DNA from: an uncultured Lachnospiraceae bacterium
Lineage (GTDB): Bacteria > Bacillota > Clostridia > Lachnospirales > Lachnospiraceae
DNA length: 38,277 nt
NCBI GenBank assembly: GCA_947626505.1
Contig: CANQSN010000013.1
Location: 1 to 38,277 of the forward strand
Direction of reading: 5' to 3'
Both the position numbers and the translations under genes were made by a program. The notes beneath the pieces are model-generated. The model made no database searches and had not been told where the DNA came from. It worked only from the letters and a program-made list of their open reading frames with translations. The first letter of the stretch is position 1. Each line of letters begins with the position of its first letter. Positions 9,030 through 17,170 of this stretch are shown in pieces.

Positions 9030-9136
9030 GTCGTCACCCCTTTACACGCACTATATATCTAGTATACCATCTCGACTTCCGTCTCGATGTGGATACTCGT
9101 CAAATGCCTCCCCACGCAAGCGTGGTCAGCATTTCT
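9030..9136 (-). ncRNA. Structured two-hairpin 5' leader of glgC (candidate cis-regulatory RNA)
   Basis: On the minus strand the predicted transcript starts almost directly with hairpin P1 (9134-9102): AAATGC / GCATTT outside, an asymmetric UGA/GGAG internal loop, and CCACG-CUUG-CGUGG inside, a stable UUG-type tetraloop. P2 (9096-9062) has GTATCC / GGTATAC at its base (one bulged T) and AUC-GA-GAC / GUC-GA-GAU above, a tandem G-A mismatch capped by a GNRA loop GGAA. About 30 single-stranded bases with the ribosome site follow. P2's apex reads ACGGA, matching the ANGGA core bound by CsrA, which controls glgC leaders in enteric bacteria. I match it to no riboswitch class I know. It could be a metabolite sensor or a protein target. 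Confidence 0.6.
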
Positions 9137-9141
9137 TCATT

Positions 9142-9169
9142 ATTATACCACATTTTTGTAAATTGTGAA
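9142..9169 (-). promoter_or_regulatory. Promoter of glgC-glgD-spoVG
   Basis: Minus strand: TTCACA (9169-9164), 16 bases, TATAAT (9147-9142) with TGG immediately upstream (extended -10). Predicted start near 9135, at the foot of leader hairpin P1. Confidence 0.75.
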
Positions 9170-9320
9170 CAAAAACTTTTTTTAATTTTGCAAAATTTTA
9201 TCATCGTTGTCAACCAAAATTTCCAATTTTCACCTAATTTTACATATAACTTGAAAAAACAGATAAATTTAGACTCAAAAAGCCGCTCAAAAGGATAATA
9301 TTCTTGTAGTGTGAAATATA

Positions 9321-9349
9321 TTGAAGAATAAGAAATTTCGTCGTATAAT
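9321..9349 (+). promoter_or_regulatory. Promoter of murC
   Basis: TTGAAG (9321-9326), 17 bases, TATAAT (9344-9349). Start predicted near 9356. An AGGAAGG ribosome site at 9387-9393 precedes the ATG at 9402. The 9170-9320 part of the glgC-murC gap is very AT-rich and otherwise featureless to me. Confidence 0.75.
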
Positions 9350-9401
9350 ATTAATACAATAACATTAGACCACTATAATTTATCTTAGGAAGGTATTAAG
9401 T

Positions 9402-10787
9402 ATGTACAAAATGGACTTTACAACGCCCTGCCACATCCACTTTATTGGAATTGGCGGAATCAGTATGAGCGGGCTGGCTGAGATTTTGCTAAAAGCGGGC
9501 TTTACAGTAAGCGGTTCCGACAATCAGGAATCTGATATAACAAGAAATCTTTCGGCAAATGGCGCATTGGTCGCTACCACCCAGAGAGCTGAAAACATTA
9601 CAAACGATATAGATGTCGTATGCTACACCGCTGCAATTCACGAGGATAACGAAGAATTTATGGCGGCAAAGTCTGCCGGTCTTCCAATGCTTTCAAGGGC
9701 AGAGCTTCTCGGACAGATTATGAAAAATTACAATCAGGCAATCTGCATTTCCGGAACTCATGGAAAGACCACAACCACTTCCATGTTAAGCCATATTTTA
9801 CTGGCTGCCGACACAGATCCGACCATAAGCGTAGGCGGAATCCTTGACGCCATTGGCGGCAATATAAGAACGGGCGGCCATGAGATTTTTCTTACAGAGG
9901 CCTGTGAATATACAAACAGCTTTTTGTCATTTTACCCTACAATTTCTGTTATACTTAATATAGAAGAAGACCATATGGATTTCTTTCATAATATTAAGGA
10001 GATTAGAGACAGCTTTCACCGTTTTGCCTCTCTTCTTCCCAAAGACGGCCTTTTAGTGATTAATTCGGACATTGAGGGTATAAAAGATATCATCAAGGGG
10101 TTAAGCTGCCGCATTATAACCTTCGGTCAGACAGAGGTCAGTGATTACACCGCAGTAAACGTGGAATATGACGAGCGCGGGAATGGACAGTATGACCTCT
10201 ATCACAAAAACGATATCGTTTTACATGTTGATTTGTCTGTTAACGGAGACCACAATATATATAACTCAATTGCTGCTGTCATCATTGCAAAGGAGCTTGG
10301 AATTTCTAATGAAGATATTAAGAAAGGATTATTATCCTTTACGGGAACAAAACGACGGTTTGAATATAAAGGAAAAGTTAATGGCTTTACCATAATTGAT
10401 GATTATGCGCATCACCCAACAGAAATCAAAGCCACTTTAACCGCAGCAGCAAGATTTCCACATAGGGATACATGGGTAGTTTTCCAACCGCATACATATT
10501 CCCGTACAAAAGCCTTCCTGCCGGAATTTGCAAAAGCCTTAAGCCTTGCGGATCATGTGGTTTTAGCAGACATTTATGCCGCCAGAGAAACGGATACACA
10601 CGAAATATCCTCCTTAGACCTTTTTAACCTGCTGAAAAAACAACAGGTTGACGTACATTATTATCCATCGTTTGAGGAGATAGAAAAATTTTTGTTAAAA
10701 AATTGTTACGAAAATGATTTGTTGATAACTATGGGAGCCGGAAATGTTGTTTTAGTGGGCGAAGACATAATTAATAGCAAGTTATGA
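9402..10787 (+). CDS. murC: UDP-N-acetylmuramate--L-alanine ligase MurC
   Basis: A 461-residue cytoplasmic ligase that adds L-alanine to UDP-MurNAc, the first peptide step of peptidoglycan precursor synthesis. HFIGIGGISMSGLAEIL with GSD at 12-40 is the UDP-substrate Rossmann domain; GTHGKTTTTSML near 119 is the ATP P-loop; the Mur central motif EACEYTNSFLSF and C-terminal DDYAHHPTEI, FQPHTYSRT and GAGN motifs are all present. Length is typical. It is alone on the plus strand with its own promoter; the stop is followed within four bases by the first DnaA box. No Mur operon partners lie nearby. Confidence 0.97.
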   Translation: MYKMDFTTPCHIHFIGIGGISMSGLAEILLKAGFTVSGSDNQESDITRNLSANGALVATTQRAENITNDIDVVCYTAAIHEDNEEFMAAKSAGLPMLSRAELLGQIMKNYNQAICISGTHGKTTTTSMLSHILLAADTDPTISVGGILDAIGGNIRTGGHEIFLTEACEYTNSFLSFYPTISVILNIEEDHMDFFHNIKEIRDSFHRFASLLPKDGLLVINSDIEGIKDIIKGLSCRIITFGQTEVSDYTAVNVEYDERGNGQYDLYHKNDIVLHVDLSVNGDHNIYNSIAAVIIAKELGISNEDIKKGLLSFTGTKRRFEYKGKVNGFTIIDDYAHHPTEIKATLTAAARFPHRDTWVVFQPHTYSRTKAFLPEFAKALSLADHVVLADIYAARETDTHEISSLDLFNLLKKQQVDVHYYPSFEEIEKFLLKNCYENDLLITMGAGNVVLVGEDIINSKL

Positions 10788-10790
10788 ACA

Positions 10791-10959
10791 TTATCCACAT
10801 GTTTATCCACTTTATGAGCGGGTATATATGTGGATTTCTTAATCTAAATTTTTCAATTGTCGATTTTTTAACAATTAAGTATTTTCAAGGATTTTATTTA
10901 ATTTATTTTTTTCTGTAAACTTTTATATTTTTTTGTAAACATTATCCACATTTTCCACA
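10791..10959. promoter_or_regulatory. Cluster of DnaA boxes in an AT-rich stretch
   Basis: Five DnaA-box-like 9-mers: TTATCCACA at 10791-10799 and 10942-10950 (perfect), TTATCCACT at 10803-10811, TTTTCCACA at 10951-10959, and TGTGGATTT at 10829-10837 in the opposite sense. Between the groups lies about 100 bases of almost pure A/T including two copies of TGTAAAC. The cluster sits directly upstream of the DnaD-like and DnaI-like primosome genes. In Bacillus subtilis a DnaA-box cluster precedes dnaB-dnaI and lets DnaA control that operon, so a regulatory cluster is the favoured reading; an origin-like element is the alternative. Confidence 0.75.
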
Positions 10960-11015
10960 TTGTACTAGTAACCCTATAACAAAACGTTTGTGCTGTTTTC
11001 AATTGCTTTTTACTG

Positions 11016-11024
11016 TGCTATACT
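11016..11024 (+). promoter_or_regulatory. Extended -10 promoter candidate for the primosome genes
   Basis: TGC directly followed by TATACT (11019-11024) gives an extended -10; the -35 at 17 bases is poor (TTTTCA). It lies 104 bases before the DnaD-like start and just after the DnaA-box cluster, so bound DnaA could influence it. Confidence 0.4.
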
Positions 11025-11127
11025 TACTTTGAGGGCAGGCATTACATGCAATAATACTGTGATTATAAGGCATTTTCCACCTCCTTCCATTTATATGATA
11101 AAGCGAGTTAAATTAAGGAGATTAAAT

Positions 11128-12174
11128 ATGACTTCCATTAAGATTTCCAACCATCTGTCAACAACATCTACACCGATTAATAATACCTTTATTGACTATT
11201 TTATGCCTCCGGCAAATGGTGAATTTGTAAAGGTATATTTATATCTTTTGCGCACAGCCCTTTGCGGGCTTTCTCCCACTATCTCCGACATGGCGGACGC
11301 CCTGAACAATACGGAATCCGACGTGACAAGAGCGTTAAAATATTGGGAAAAGCAAGGTCTGCTTATACTTCATTTTAATGCAGTAAAGGATGTTGAATTT
11401 ATTGAATTGCTTCCTATAAGAGAGCCTGATAAAACCCCCGCGCCGGTTGTAAACATAGCGCCGGTTGTAAATATGCCTCCAAAGAAGCCTAATTATAGTA
11501 TAAAAGAGATTGCAAATGCTTTTACATCACCGGAAATGGAGCATTTATCTTATGAAGCAGAGGTTCTTCTTGGACAGCAAATTTCTCCTGAAAATTTACA
11601 GACGTTATATTACATATATGATCAGCTTAATTTTTCTGTAGATTTAATTTCGTATTTAATTGAATATTGTGTTACTATCGGAAAAAAGAGCTTTCAGTAC
11701 ATAGAAAAGGTAGCGATAAGCTGGCATGAACAGGGAATCAAAAATCGCGGACAGGCTAAAAGCGCCACAGAAAATTTCAATAAATTAAATAGCTCCATTA
11801 AAAAGGCTTTAGGACTCGTAACATGGGGAGAGGAAGCCGGCCGGTTTGCAAAGCTCTGGACTGAAGAATACCAGATGGATAGTGATTTAATTATAGAGGC
11901 GTGTAACCGCGCCTATAAGAGAACCAGCGGCGAAAACAGTTTAAGCTATACTGCCGCCATATTAAAAAACTGGCATGAACAGGGAATAAAAGACCTTAAT
12001 AGTCTAAAGAAAGCTGATTCTGACTTTAAGGAAAAGTCTCAGAAAATATATACCAAAAATACAAAGAACATTAAGACAACCTCCTTCCATAATTTTGAGC
12101 AGGGAGAAGATATAGACTATGATGCTATATTGCCCAAGGTTGCAACCACGCTGCGTCCGGGCAACAAAATATAA
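11128..12174 (+). CDS. DnaD/DnaB-type primosome protein
   Basis: A 348-residue helicase-loading accessory protein of the DnaD family. An N-terminal winged-helix region (about 25-95, GEFVKVYLYLLR ... SDVTRALKYWEKQGLL) precedes two copies of the C-terminal DnaD/DnaB domain. Each ends with the same helix, YIEKVAISWHEQGI near 197 and YTAAILKNWHEQGI near 280, which fit the YxxxIxxxW DNA-binding motif. The ATG at 11128 was chosen because AAGGAG lies seven bases upstream and the domain starts there; an upstream in-frame ATG at 10990 would add 46 unrelated residues. The DnaI-like loader follows 54 bases later, the expected partner. Whether it plays the DnaD or DnaB role cannot be decided here. Confidence 0.9.
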   Translation: MTSIKISNHLSTTSTPINNTFIDYFMPPANGEFVKVYLYLLRTALCGLSPTISDMADALNNTESDVTRALKYWEKQGLLILHFNAVKDVEFIELLPIREPDKTPAPVVNIAPVVNMPPKKPNYSIKEIANAFTSPEMEHLSYEAEVLLGQQISPENLQTLYYIYDQLNFSVDLISYLIEYCVTIGKKSFQYIEKVAISWHEQGIKNRGQAKSATENFNKLNSSIKKALGLVTWGEEAGRFAKLWTEEYQMDSDLIIEACNRAYKRTSGENSLSYTAAILKNWHEQGIKDLNSLKKADSDFKEKSQKIYTKNTKNIKTTSFHNFEQGEDIDYDAILPKVATTLRPGNKI

Positions 12175-12228
12175 AACACGTCGACTACTCCATTAATAGC
12201 TAGACTATTTTAAAGAACGGAGATTTAT

Positions 12229-13209
12229 ATGAATACATACCCCTCCATAAAGGAGATTTACGAACAAAGAAGATTTGATAACCGGATAAAACACGAAGAA
12301 CGTATTGCTCATGTTTATAGCATTTGCCCCGCTTTAAAAGAATGCGATAAAAAGCTTAGCATACTGACAATAGAACAGACAATGAAAAATATACAGGGCA
12401 ATTCAAGCTCTCCTGATTCTTCTTACAGTGAAGCTGTCAATCAATTAAACGACGAACGTGAAAGATTAATTGAGGAATATAAGCTTCCCAAAGATTACTT
12501 AGAGGATATTTTCACATGTAAGGATTGTCGGGATCAGGGCTTTATAGACGGTGTCCGCTGCCATTGTTATATTTCGTTAAGCGCCCGTATGCTGTTTCAG
12601 AATTCTCCCATACGCAGACGTATGGAACAAGAGAACTTCTCTAACTTTGATTTTTCCTGTTATAGCGATAACGTCAGTAAAGAATACGGTATCTCTCCAA
12701 GAGAAAATATCCGGCGGGTATATGACAGCGCAAAACAATTTATATCCGGCTTTCCGGATGGGACAAATATGCTGTTACATGGCGCCACAGGCGTTGGAAA
12801 AACATTTCTTACAAACTGCATTGCAAAAGATTTGATGGACTTAGGACACACAGTAAGCTATCTTACCGCCACACAATTTTTTGAGGTTTTAGCCGACCAC
12901 TCCTTTCATCGGGCGTCACCCGAAACTGAGGATATGTACAACTATATTGTCCAAAGCGAACTATTAATTATAGATGATTTGGGAACAGAGCTTAATAATG
13001 AATTTGTAGCCACTTCCCTGTTTAACTGTATGAACGTCCGCGCTTTGCAAATGAAAAGCACAATTATTTCCACAAACCTTTCCATAAAGCAGATTGAACA
13101 AAAATACAGTAAACGAATCGCGTCAAGAATCATAGAGCAGTATAATATATTTCCAATTTTTGGTTCGGATATCCGTTTAAAAAACACAAGAACCCCTAAC
13201 AATCCTTGA
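12229..13209 (+). CDS. DnaI/DnaC-type helicase-loader ATPase
   Basis: A 326-residue AAA+ protein that would load the replicative helicase. The N-terminal part (1-120) ends in a zinc-type cluster CKDCRDQGF ... RCHC (about 95-113) as in DnaI-like loaders. The ATPase domain has Walker A LLHGATGVGKTFL (about 183-195), Walker B LLIIDDLGTEL (about 244), a sensor-1 STN and an arginine-finger region KRIASRI. It lies 54 bases after the DnaD-like gene with a CGGAG ribosome site. The last codons overlap the -35 of the prs promoter. The family call is secure; the symbol is left blank because DnaC and DnaI naming varies. Confidence 0.92.
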   Translation: MNTYPSIKEIYEQRRFDNRIKHEERIAHVYSICPALKECDKKLSILTIEQTMKNIQGNSSSPDSSYSEAVNQLNDERERLIEEYKLPKDYLEDIFTCKDCRDQGFIDGVRCHCYISLSARMLFQNSPIRRRMEQENFSNFDFSCYSDNVSKEYGISPRENIRRVYDSAKQFISGFPDGTNMLLHGATGVGKTFLTNCIAKDLMDLGHTVSYLTATQFFEVLADHSFHRASPETEDMYNYIVQSELLIIDDLGTELNNEFVATSLFNCMNVRALQMKSTIISTNLSIKQIEQKYSKRIASRIIEQYNIFPIFGSDIRLKNTRTPNNP

Positions 13210-13236
13210 CATCCTTGGATTTTGTTTTATTATATA
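13206..13236 (+). promoter_or_regulatory. Promoter of prs
   Basis: A consensus TTGACA at 13206-13211, overlapping the stop codon of the helicase-loader gene, is followed after 17-19 bases by a run of overlapping -10 candidates (ATTATA, TTATAT, TATATA). Transcription would start about 60 bases before the prs ATG, which has a GGAGG ribosome site. Confidence 0.65.
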
Positions 13237-13310
13237 TATGGGTATATGTCACTTATTAACTAATCATTTCCCAAAAAGGAAAATACAACACCTATGGAGG
13301 ATAACTTATC

Positions 13311-14495
13311 ATGCCAAAAGACACTCATTTGCAAACAATACCTGTCGGAACGCTTCAAATTGTTGCGCTGGAAAGCTGTAAAGAATTAGGAAAAAAGGTA
13401 GACGACTACCTTGTAAAATGGAGAAAGGCGCGGCAAAACGAAAACAAATCTACTGTTGCTTTTCATGGGTACGAGAGAGACACTTACCTTCTAAATGCCT
13501 CCTGCCCTCGTTTTGGCTCCGGCGAGGCCAAAGGAATCATTAAAGAGTCTGTTCGCGGCGGAGACCTTTACATTCTAGTTGACGTTGGTAATTACAGCAT
13601 AAAATACTCCCTTTGCGGACAGGAAAACCATATGTCCCCTGACGACCATTTCGCAGATGTAAAGCGAATTATAGCTGCTGCCGCCGGCAAATCACGCAAG
13701 ATTACGGTAATCATGCCTTTCCTGTATGAAAGCCGCCAGCACAAGCGTACAACCAGAGAATCCTTAGACTGCGCCAACGCACTTCAGGAATTAACAAATC
13801 TGGGAGTGGACAACATTATTACATTTGACGCGCATGATCCGCGAGTACAAAATGCTATTCCAAGAGATGGTTTTGAAAGCATTATGCCAACTTATCAATT
13901 TGTAAAAGCATTACTTCGCTGCGCTCCCGACCTTTTCTTTGACAAGGAACATATGATGGTAATCAGCCCCGACGAAGGCGCCATGAATCGGGCAATTTAT
14001 TTTGCAAATGTAATTGGCGTGGATGTGGGAATGTTCTATAAACGCCGAGATTATACTACTGTTGTACATGGCCGCAACCCCATTGTTGCCCATGAATTTT
14101 TAGGTGATTCCGTGGAGGGTAAAGATGTTATAATTATCGACGACATGATTTCCTCCGGCGAAAGCATGATTGACGTGGCAAGGGAATTGAAGCGCAGAAA
14201 AGCTAAACGTGTCTATTCAATCTGTACATTTGGATTATTCACTAACGGTCTTGAAGTATTTGACAAGTGCCACGAAGAGGGAATTATTGAAAAGGTTATT
14301 ACAACCAACTTAACCTATCAAATGCCCGAACTATTAGAAAGGGACTGGTATGTAAGCTCAGACTTAAGCAAATACATTGCACTGATAATTGATAACCTGA
14401 ACCATGACGCTTCCATAAGCAATCTGTTAAGCCCGACTGAGCGTATTCAAACGCGTATTGAGGAATATAACAACCGAAGAAAACAGCAAATATAA
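13311..14495 (+). CDS. prs: Ribose-phosphate pyrophosphokinase (long, divergent form)
   Basis: A 394-residue enzyme that makes PRPP from ribose-5-phosphate and ATP for nucleotide, His and Trp synthesis. Recognisable parts are IMPFLYESRQHKRTTRES (ATP-binding loop equivalent), TFDAHDPRVQNAIP (metal-binding region), ISPDEGAMNRAIYFAN, the flexible loop KRRDYTTVVHGRNPI, and the PRPP loop VIIIDDMISSGESMID near 276. It is about 80 residues longer than the common ~315-residue form, through an N-terminal extension and internal insertions, and the ribose-phosphate loop reads SSGES rather than the usual DTAGT/TGGT. The catalytic framework looks intact. It has its own promoter and a shared terminator with the convergent PBP gene. 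Confidence 0.92.
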   Translation: MPKDTHLQTIPVGTLQIVALESCKELGKKVDDYLVKWRKARQNENKSTVAFHGYERDTYLLNASCPRFGSGEAKGIIKESVRGGDLYILVDVGNYSIKYSLCGQENHMSPDDHFADVKRIIAAAAGKSRKITVIMPFLYESRQHKRTTRESLDCANALQELTNLGVDNIITFDAHDPRVQNAIPRDGFESIMPTYQFVKALLRCAPDLFFDKEHMMVISPDEGAMNRAIYFANVIGVDVGMFYKRRDYTTVVHGRNPIVAHEFLGDSVEGKDVIIIDDMISSGESMIDVARELKRRKAKRVYSICTFGLFTNGLEVFDKCHEEGIIEKVITTNLTYQMPELLERDWYVSSDLSKYIALIIDNLNHDASISNLLSPTERIQTRIEEYNNRRKQQI

Positions 14496-14501
14496 TAAAA
14501 G

Positions 14502-14536
14502 TATCCGGCCAGAGATTATTCTGACCGGATATTTTT
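14502..14536. terminator. Bidirectional terminator between prs and pbp1A
   Basis: TATCCGGCCAGA (14502-14513) and TCTGACCGGATA (14520-14531) form a 12-bp stem with one C-A mismatch that becomes G-U on the minus strand. It has a T run on the plus side (14532-14536) and TTTTATTAT on the minus side, serving both converging genes. Confidence 0.88.
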
Positions 14537-14544
14537 ATTGCTTA

Positions 14545-16818
14545 TTACTGTGCTGGCTGCTCCGGAGTAACAACCGCTTCCGTTACCGCAGGCGGCGCTT
14601 CCGTTACCGGCGCCTGAGTTGCGGGCGCCTCTGTTACAACAGGCGCTTCTGTTACCGGCGCTTCTGTCGGTACCGGTACATTCGGATCAATTGGCGCCTC
14701 CGTAGCAATAGGTTCTGTGTCATCATCTTCATCCTCTTCATCTTTTTCATCTTCCTTATTCTTATCTTCTGTCGTACTCTCCTCTGTAGTTATATCATCC
14801 TCTTCAGTAGAATTTTTATACTTACCATCACTCTGATACTTGTCCCAATCTCTGGGCTGTAAACCTTCATGAATCTGATCCATATAGGATTTCCAAATTC
14901 TGGTAGGATAAGTGCCGCCAAATAATCCCGGAACACTTCTCGGCGTGTCGTAACCAACCCATATGGTTGTTGTATAGTATTTACTAAATCCGCAAAACCA
15001 TCCATCCTTGTTGTCATCAGTGGTTCCCGTTTTACCTGCACAAGGCATGTTGCCGCTGATTCCCATTCCTCCGGCAGTACCATGACTTAGTACCCCTTTA
15101 AGCACATCAACCATCATTAAAGCAGCGTTTTCATCATAAATGCGGGTTTCCTCAACATCATCCGATACAACTATATCCCCGTCTGAATCCGTTATAGACA
15201 CTATACATGTAGGCTCCCTGTAAACCCCTGCATTTGCAAATGTGGCATACCCTGATGCCATCTCCATAGTATTGGTACCGTAGGTAAATCCACCTACAGA
15301 AGCCGCCATAACAAGATCCGAATTAACAATCTTTGAAAAATGCATATTATGCAAATAGCGAATACCAACAGCAGGGGTAATTTCTTTAAATATTCTCCAT
15401 GCCACTACATTTTTTGAACCCTCAACTGCTCTTCTTAAAGTAATCCTTCCTGAATACCTGCCATCCGAATTCTTTGGAGCGTCCTTCTCATCCCTAATTG
15501 GCGTGTCGGACACAATTGAATCAGGAGTAAATCCTTTTTCCAAAGCCGGACCATATACAATTAATGGTTTAATCGAGCTTCCCGGCTGACGGTAGCTCTG
15601 GAACGCACGATTTAAGGTATATCCATCTACATCATCCTGACTTCGCCCTCCCACAATGGCAATTACGCGTCCACTGCTGTTATCAATACACGTTCCGGAA
15701 GACTGGAGCTCATAGATCTTGTCCTCCTCGCCAACCTCAGTATAGGCTGCTAAAGCGTCGTCAATGGAAGACTGCAATAACTTTTGCTTCTCCGGATCAA
15801 TGGAGGTATATATGCGGTATCCCGCTGTGAACAGAGACGCCTCGCAACGGTCATATGACTCCTGATAGAGTTTGTTGTATGCATCAGAATCCTCATCCGA
15901 GTCAAATGAATAACGGAATTCAAAGCCCTCCTTTTTCATCAGCGCTTTTGTGGCGCAATCCATAACAAAAGAATCTACGCTGCTTATCTTAGCCTTTTTG
16001 GACTTTTTAACCTTAATCTTTTCCGCGATAGCTTCATCATGCTGCTCCTGACTAATATATCCATCTTTTAACATTTCATCAAGAATCAAATTCCTTCTCT
16101 CAAGCGCCCTATCCTTGTGCCTGTAAGGATCATACGTAGACGGTCCGTTTGTAATTCCGCACAAAAATGCAATCTGGGACAAACTCAGCGAACTTACGCT
16201 CTTTCTAAAATAACCGTTTGACGCTGCCTGAATTCCATAGTACCCATTTCCAAAATAGACATTATTCATATAAAACTCTAAAATCTGATCCTTTGTATAG
16301 AGCTTCTCAACTCCTACTGCAATAAAAATCTCCTTAATCTTACGCGTATATGTAACCTCGTTACTCAAATAAATGTTTTTCACTAGCTGCTGCGTAATCG
16401 TAGAACCGCCTTGGGCAATTCCGTTGCTCTTTATATTTGCCACGAGCGAACCGGCAATACGTTTTATATCAATGCCATTATGCTGGTAAAACTTCTTGTC
16501 CTCAATAGAAATTATAGCATTCTTAGCATCATCCGGTATGGAGGACGATTCAAGATAATATACATCCTTTTCTCCCTTCAGGGTTTTTAGTAAATCCCCA
16601 TTTCCATCATATACAAGGCTGGTTTCCGTAGCCTTAAAATCCTCTTCTTTAGATTCCTTTACAATCTTATCGGCAGTGGAATAAAGAGTTAATACTGTCT
16701 TCCCGTATTTCATGTAGATGCCTACCGCAACAAAAATGCATCCCATAAATACAGCAATAAAAAAAGCCTGAAATATTTTTGTCAAAAGCCAGAACTTCTT
16801 TTTCCTTTTCTTTGCCAT
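14545..16818 (-). CDS. Class A penicillin-binding protein (PBP1A-like)
   Basis: A 757-residue bifunctional peptidoglycan synthase. A basic N-terminus and one membrane helix (about 10-35) precede a GT51 glycosyltransferase domain: catalytic IEDKKFYQHNG (Glu106), GGSTITQQLVKN (137-148), EFYMNNVYFGNGYYG. The transpeptidase has SSIK (nucleophile Ser414), SKN (468-470) and KTG (596-598). The outer tail from about 670 is acidic, then a TEAPV-type Thr/Pro/Glu repeat to the end, probably wall-spanning. An AGGTGAT site lies just before the ATG. It converges with prs and diverges from a predicted small RNA. On the minus strand the upstream region contains TAATAGGGAGCA (16885-16874), complementary to that RNA. 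Confidence 0.95.
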   Translation of the reverse strand: MAKKRKKKFWLLTKIFQAFFIAVFMGCIFVAVGIYMKYGKTVLTLYSTADKIVKESKEEDFKATETSLVYDGNGDLLKTLKGEKDVYYLESSSIPDDAKNAIISIEDKKFYQHNGIDIKRIAGSLVANIKSNGIAQGGSTITQQLVKNIYLSNEVTYTRKIKEIFIAVGVEKLYTKDQILEFYMNNVYFGNGYYGIQAASNGYFRKSVSSLSLSQIAFLCGITNGPSTYDPYRHKDRALERRNLILDEMLKDGYISQEQHDEAIAEKIKVKKSKKAKISSVDSFVMDCATKALMKKEGFEFRYSFDSDEDSDAYNKLYQESYDRCEASLFTAGYRIYTSIDPEKQKLLQSSIDDALAAYTEVGEEDKIYELQSSGTCIDNSSGRVIAIVGGRSQDDVDGYTLNRAFQSYRQPGSSIKPLIVYGPALEKGFTPDSIVSDTPIRDEKDAPKNSDGRYSGRITLRRAVEGSKNVVAWRIFKEITPAVGIRYLHNMHFSKIVNSDLVMAASVGGFTYGTNTMEMASGYATFANAGVYREPTCIVSITDSDGDIVVSDDVEETRIYDENAALMMVDVLKGVLSHGTAGGMGISGNMPCAGKTGTTDDNKDGWFCGFSKYYTTTIWVGYDTPRSVPGLFGGTYPTRIWKSYMDQIHEGLQPRDWDKYQSDGKYKNSTEEDDITTEESTTEDKNKEDEKDEEDEDDDTEPIATEAPIDPNVPVPTEAPVTEAPVVTEAPATQAPVTEAPPAVTEAVVTPEQPAQ

Positions 16819-16873
16819 CTTATCACCTCTTAATCCTTTCTAAGATGATTAACTATTTGCTACCTTGGGAAAA

Positions 16874-16885
16874 TGCTCCCTATTA
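16874..16885 (+). repeat. First copy of a 12-base exact repeat
   Basis: TGCTCCCTATTA occurs here and again at 17104-17115 inside the predicted small RNA. On the minus strand it would lie in or beside the 5' leader of pbp1A. Candidate pbp1A promoter elements (TTGACT or TTTACT with TAGAAC or CATAAT) are close by and weak, so it is unclear whether the repeat is transcribed. Confidence 0.7.
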
Positions 16886-16980
16886 TGTTCTACCACAACA
16901 TATAGTAAATAGTCAATGCTATTTCCCGTTTATTTTGTGAATTTTACTTCCAAAATTTTGTAAAAATTTTAATTTTACTC

Positions 16981-17009
16981 TTGAAATATGTATACTATTG
17001 TGCTATAAT
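16981..17009 (+). promoter_or_regulatory. Strong sigma-A promoter of a predicted small RNA
   Basis: TTGAAA (16981-16986), 17 bases, TATAAT (17004-17009). No protein-coding frame follows before the terminator at 17128-17159, so it is read as the promoter of a short RNA. Confidence 0.75.
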
Positions 17010-17015
17010 CTAGTT

Positions 17016-17160
17016 GTTGAAGCAAAGTTAGATTGTTTTTATTAAATACATATGCTAATCACGACAAATATTCTTTAGATATCGCTATGTTTCTAAGAAT
17101 ATTTGCTCCCTATTAGATAGATGAAAGACCACTCTCCCCCCGCTAATAGAGTGGTTTTTC
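17016..17160 (+). ncRNA. Predicted about 145-nt small RNA
   Basis: Bounded by a near-consensus promoter and a U-tailed terminator. An internal hairpin pairs CAAATATTCTT with AAGAATATTTG (about 17066-17106, 11 bp). A single-stranded linker carries TGCTCCCTATTA (17104-17115). The terminator stem is ACCACTCT (17128-17135) with AGAGTGGT (17148-17155), and its 12-base loop starts with six C. C-rich loops in Gram-positive small RNAs often bind Shine-Dalgarno sequences. The 12-mer is exactly complementary to the upstream region of the divergent pbp1A gene. It does not resemble 6S RNA, SRP RNA or tmRNA. No open frame with a ribosome site is visible. Confidence 0.6.
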
Positions 17161-17170
17161 TATACCCAAA

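Noticed and set aside
10788-10960. Chromosomal origin
   Set aside because: DnaA boxes and AT-rich DNA fit, but dnaA/dnaN are not adjacent; kept as a regulatory cluster with origin only as an alternative.
14458-14862. Arg/Tyr-rich plus-strand frame
   Set aside because: Antisense to the Thr/Pro/Glu tail of the PBP and overlapping the shared terminator.
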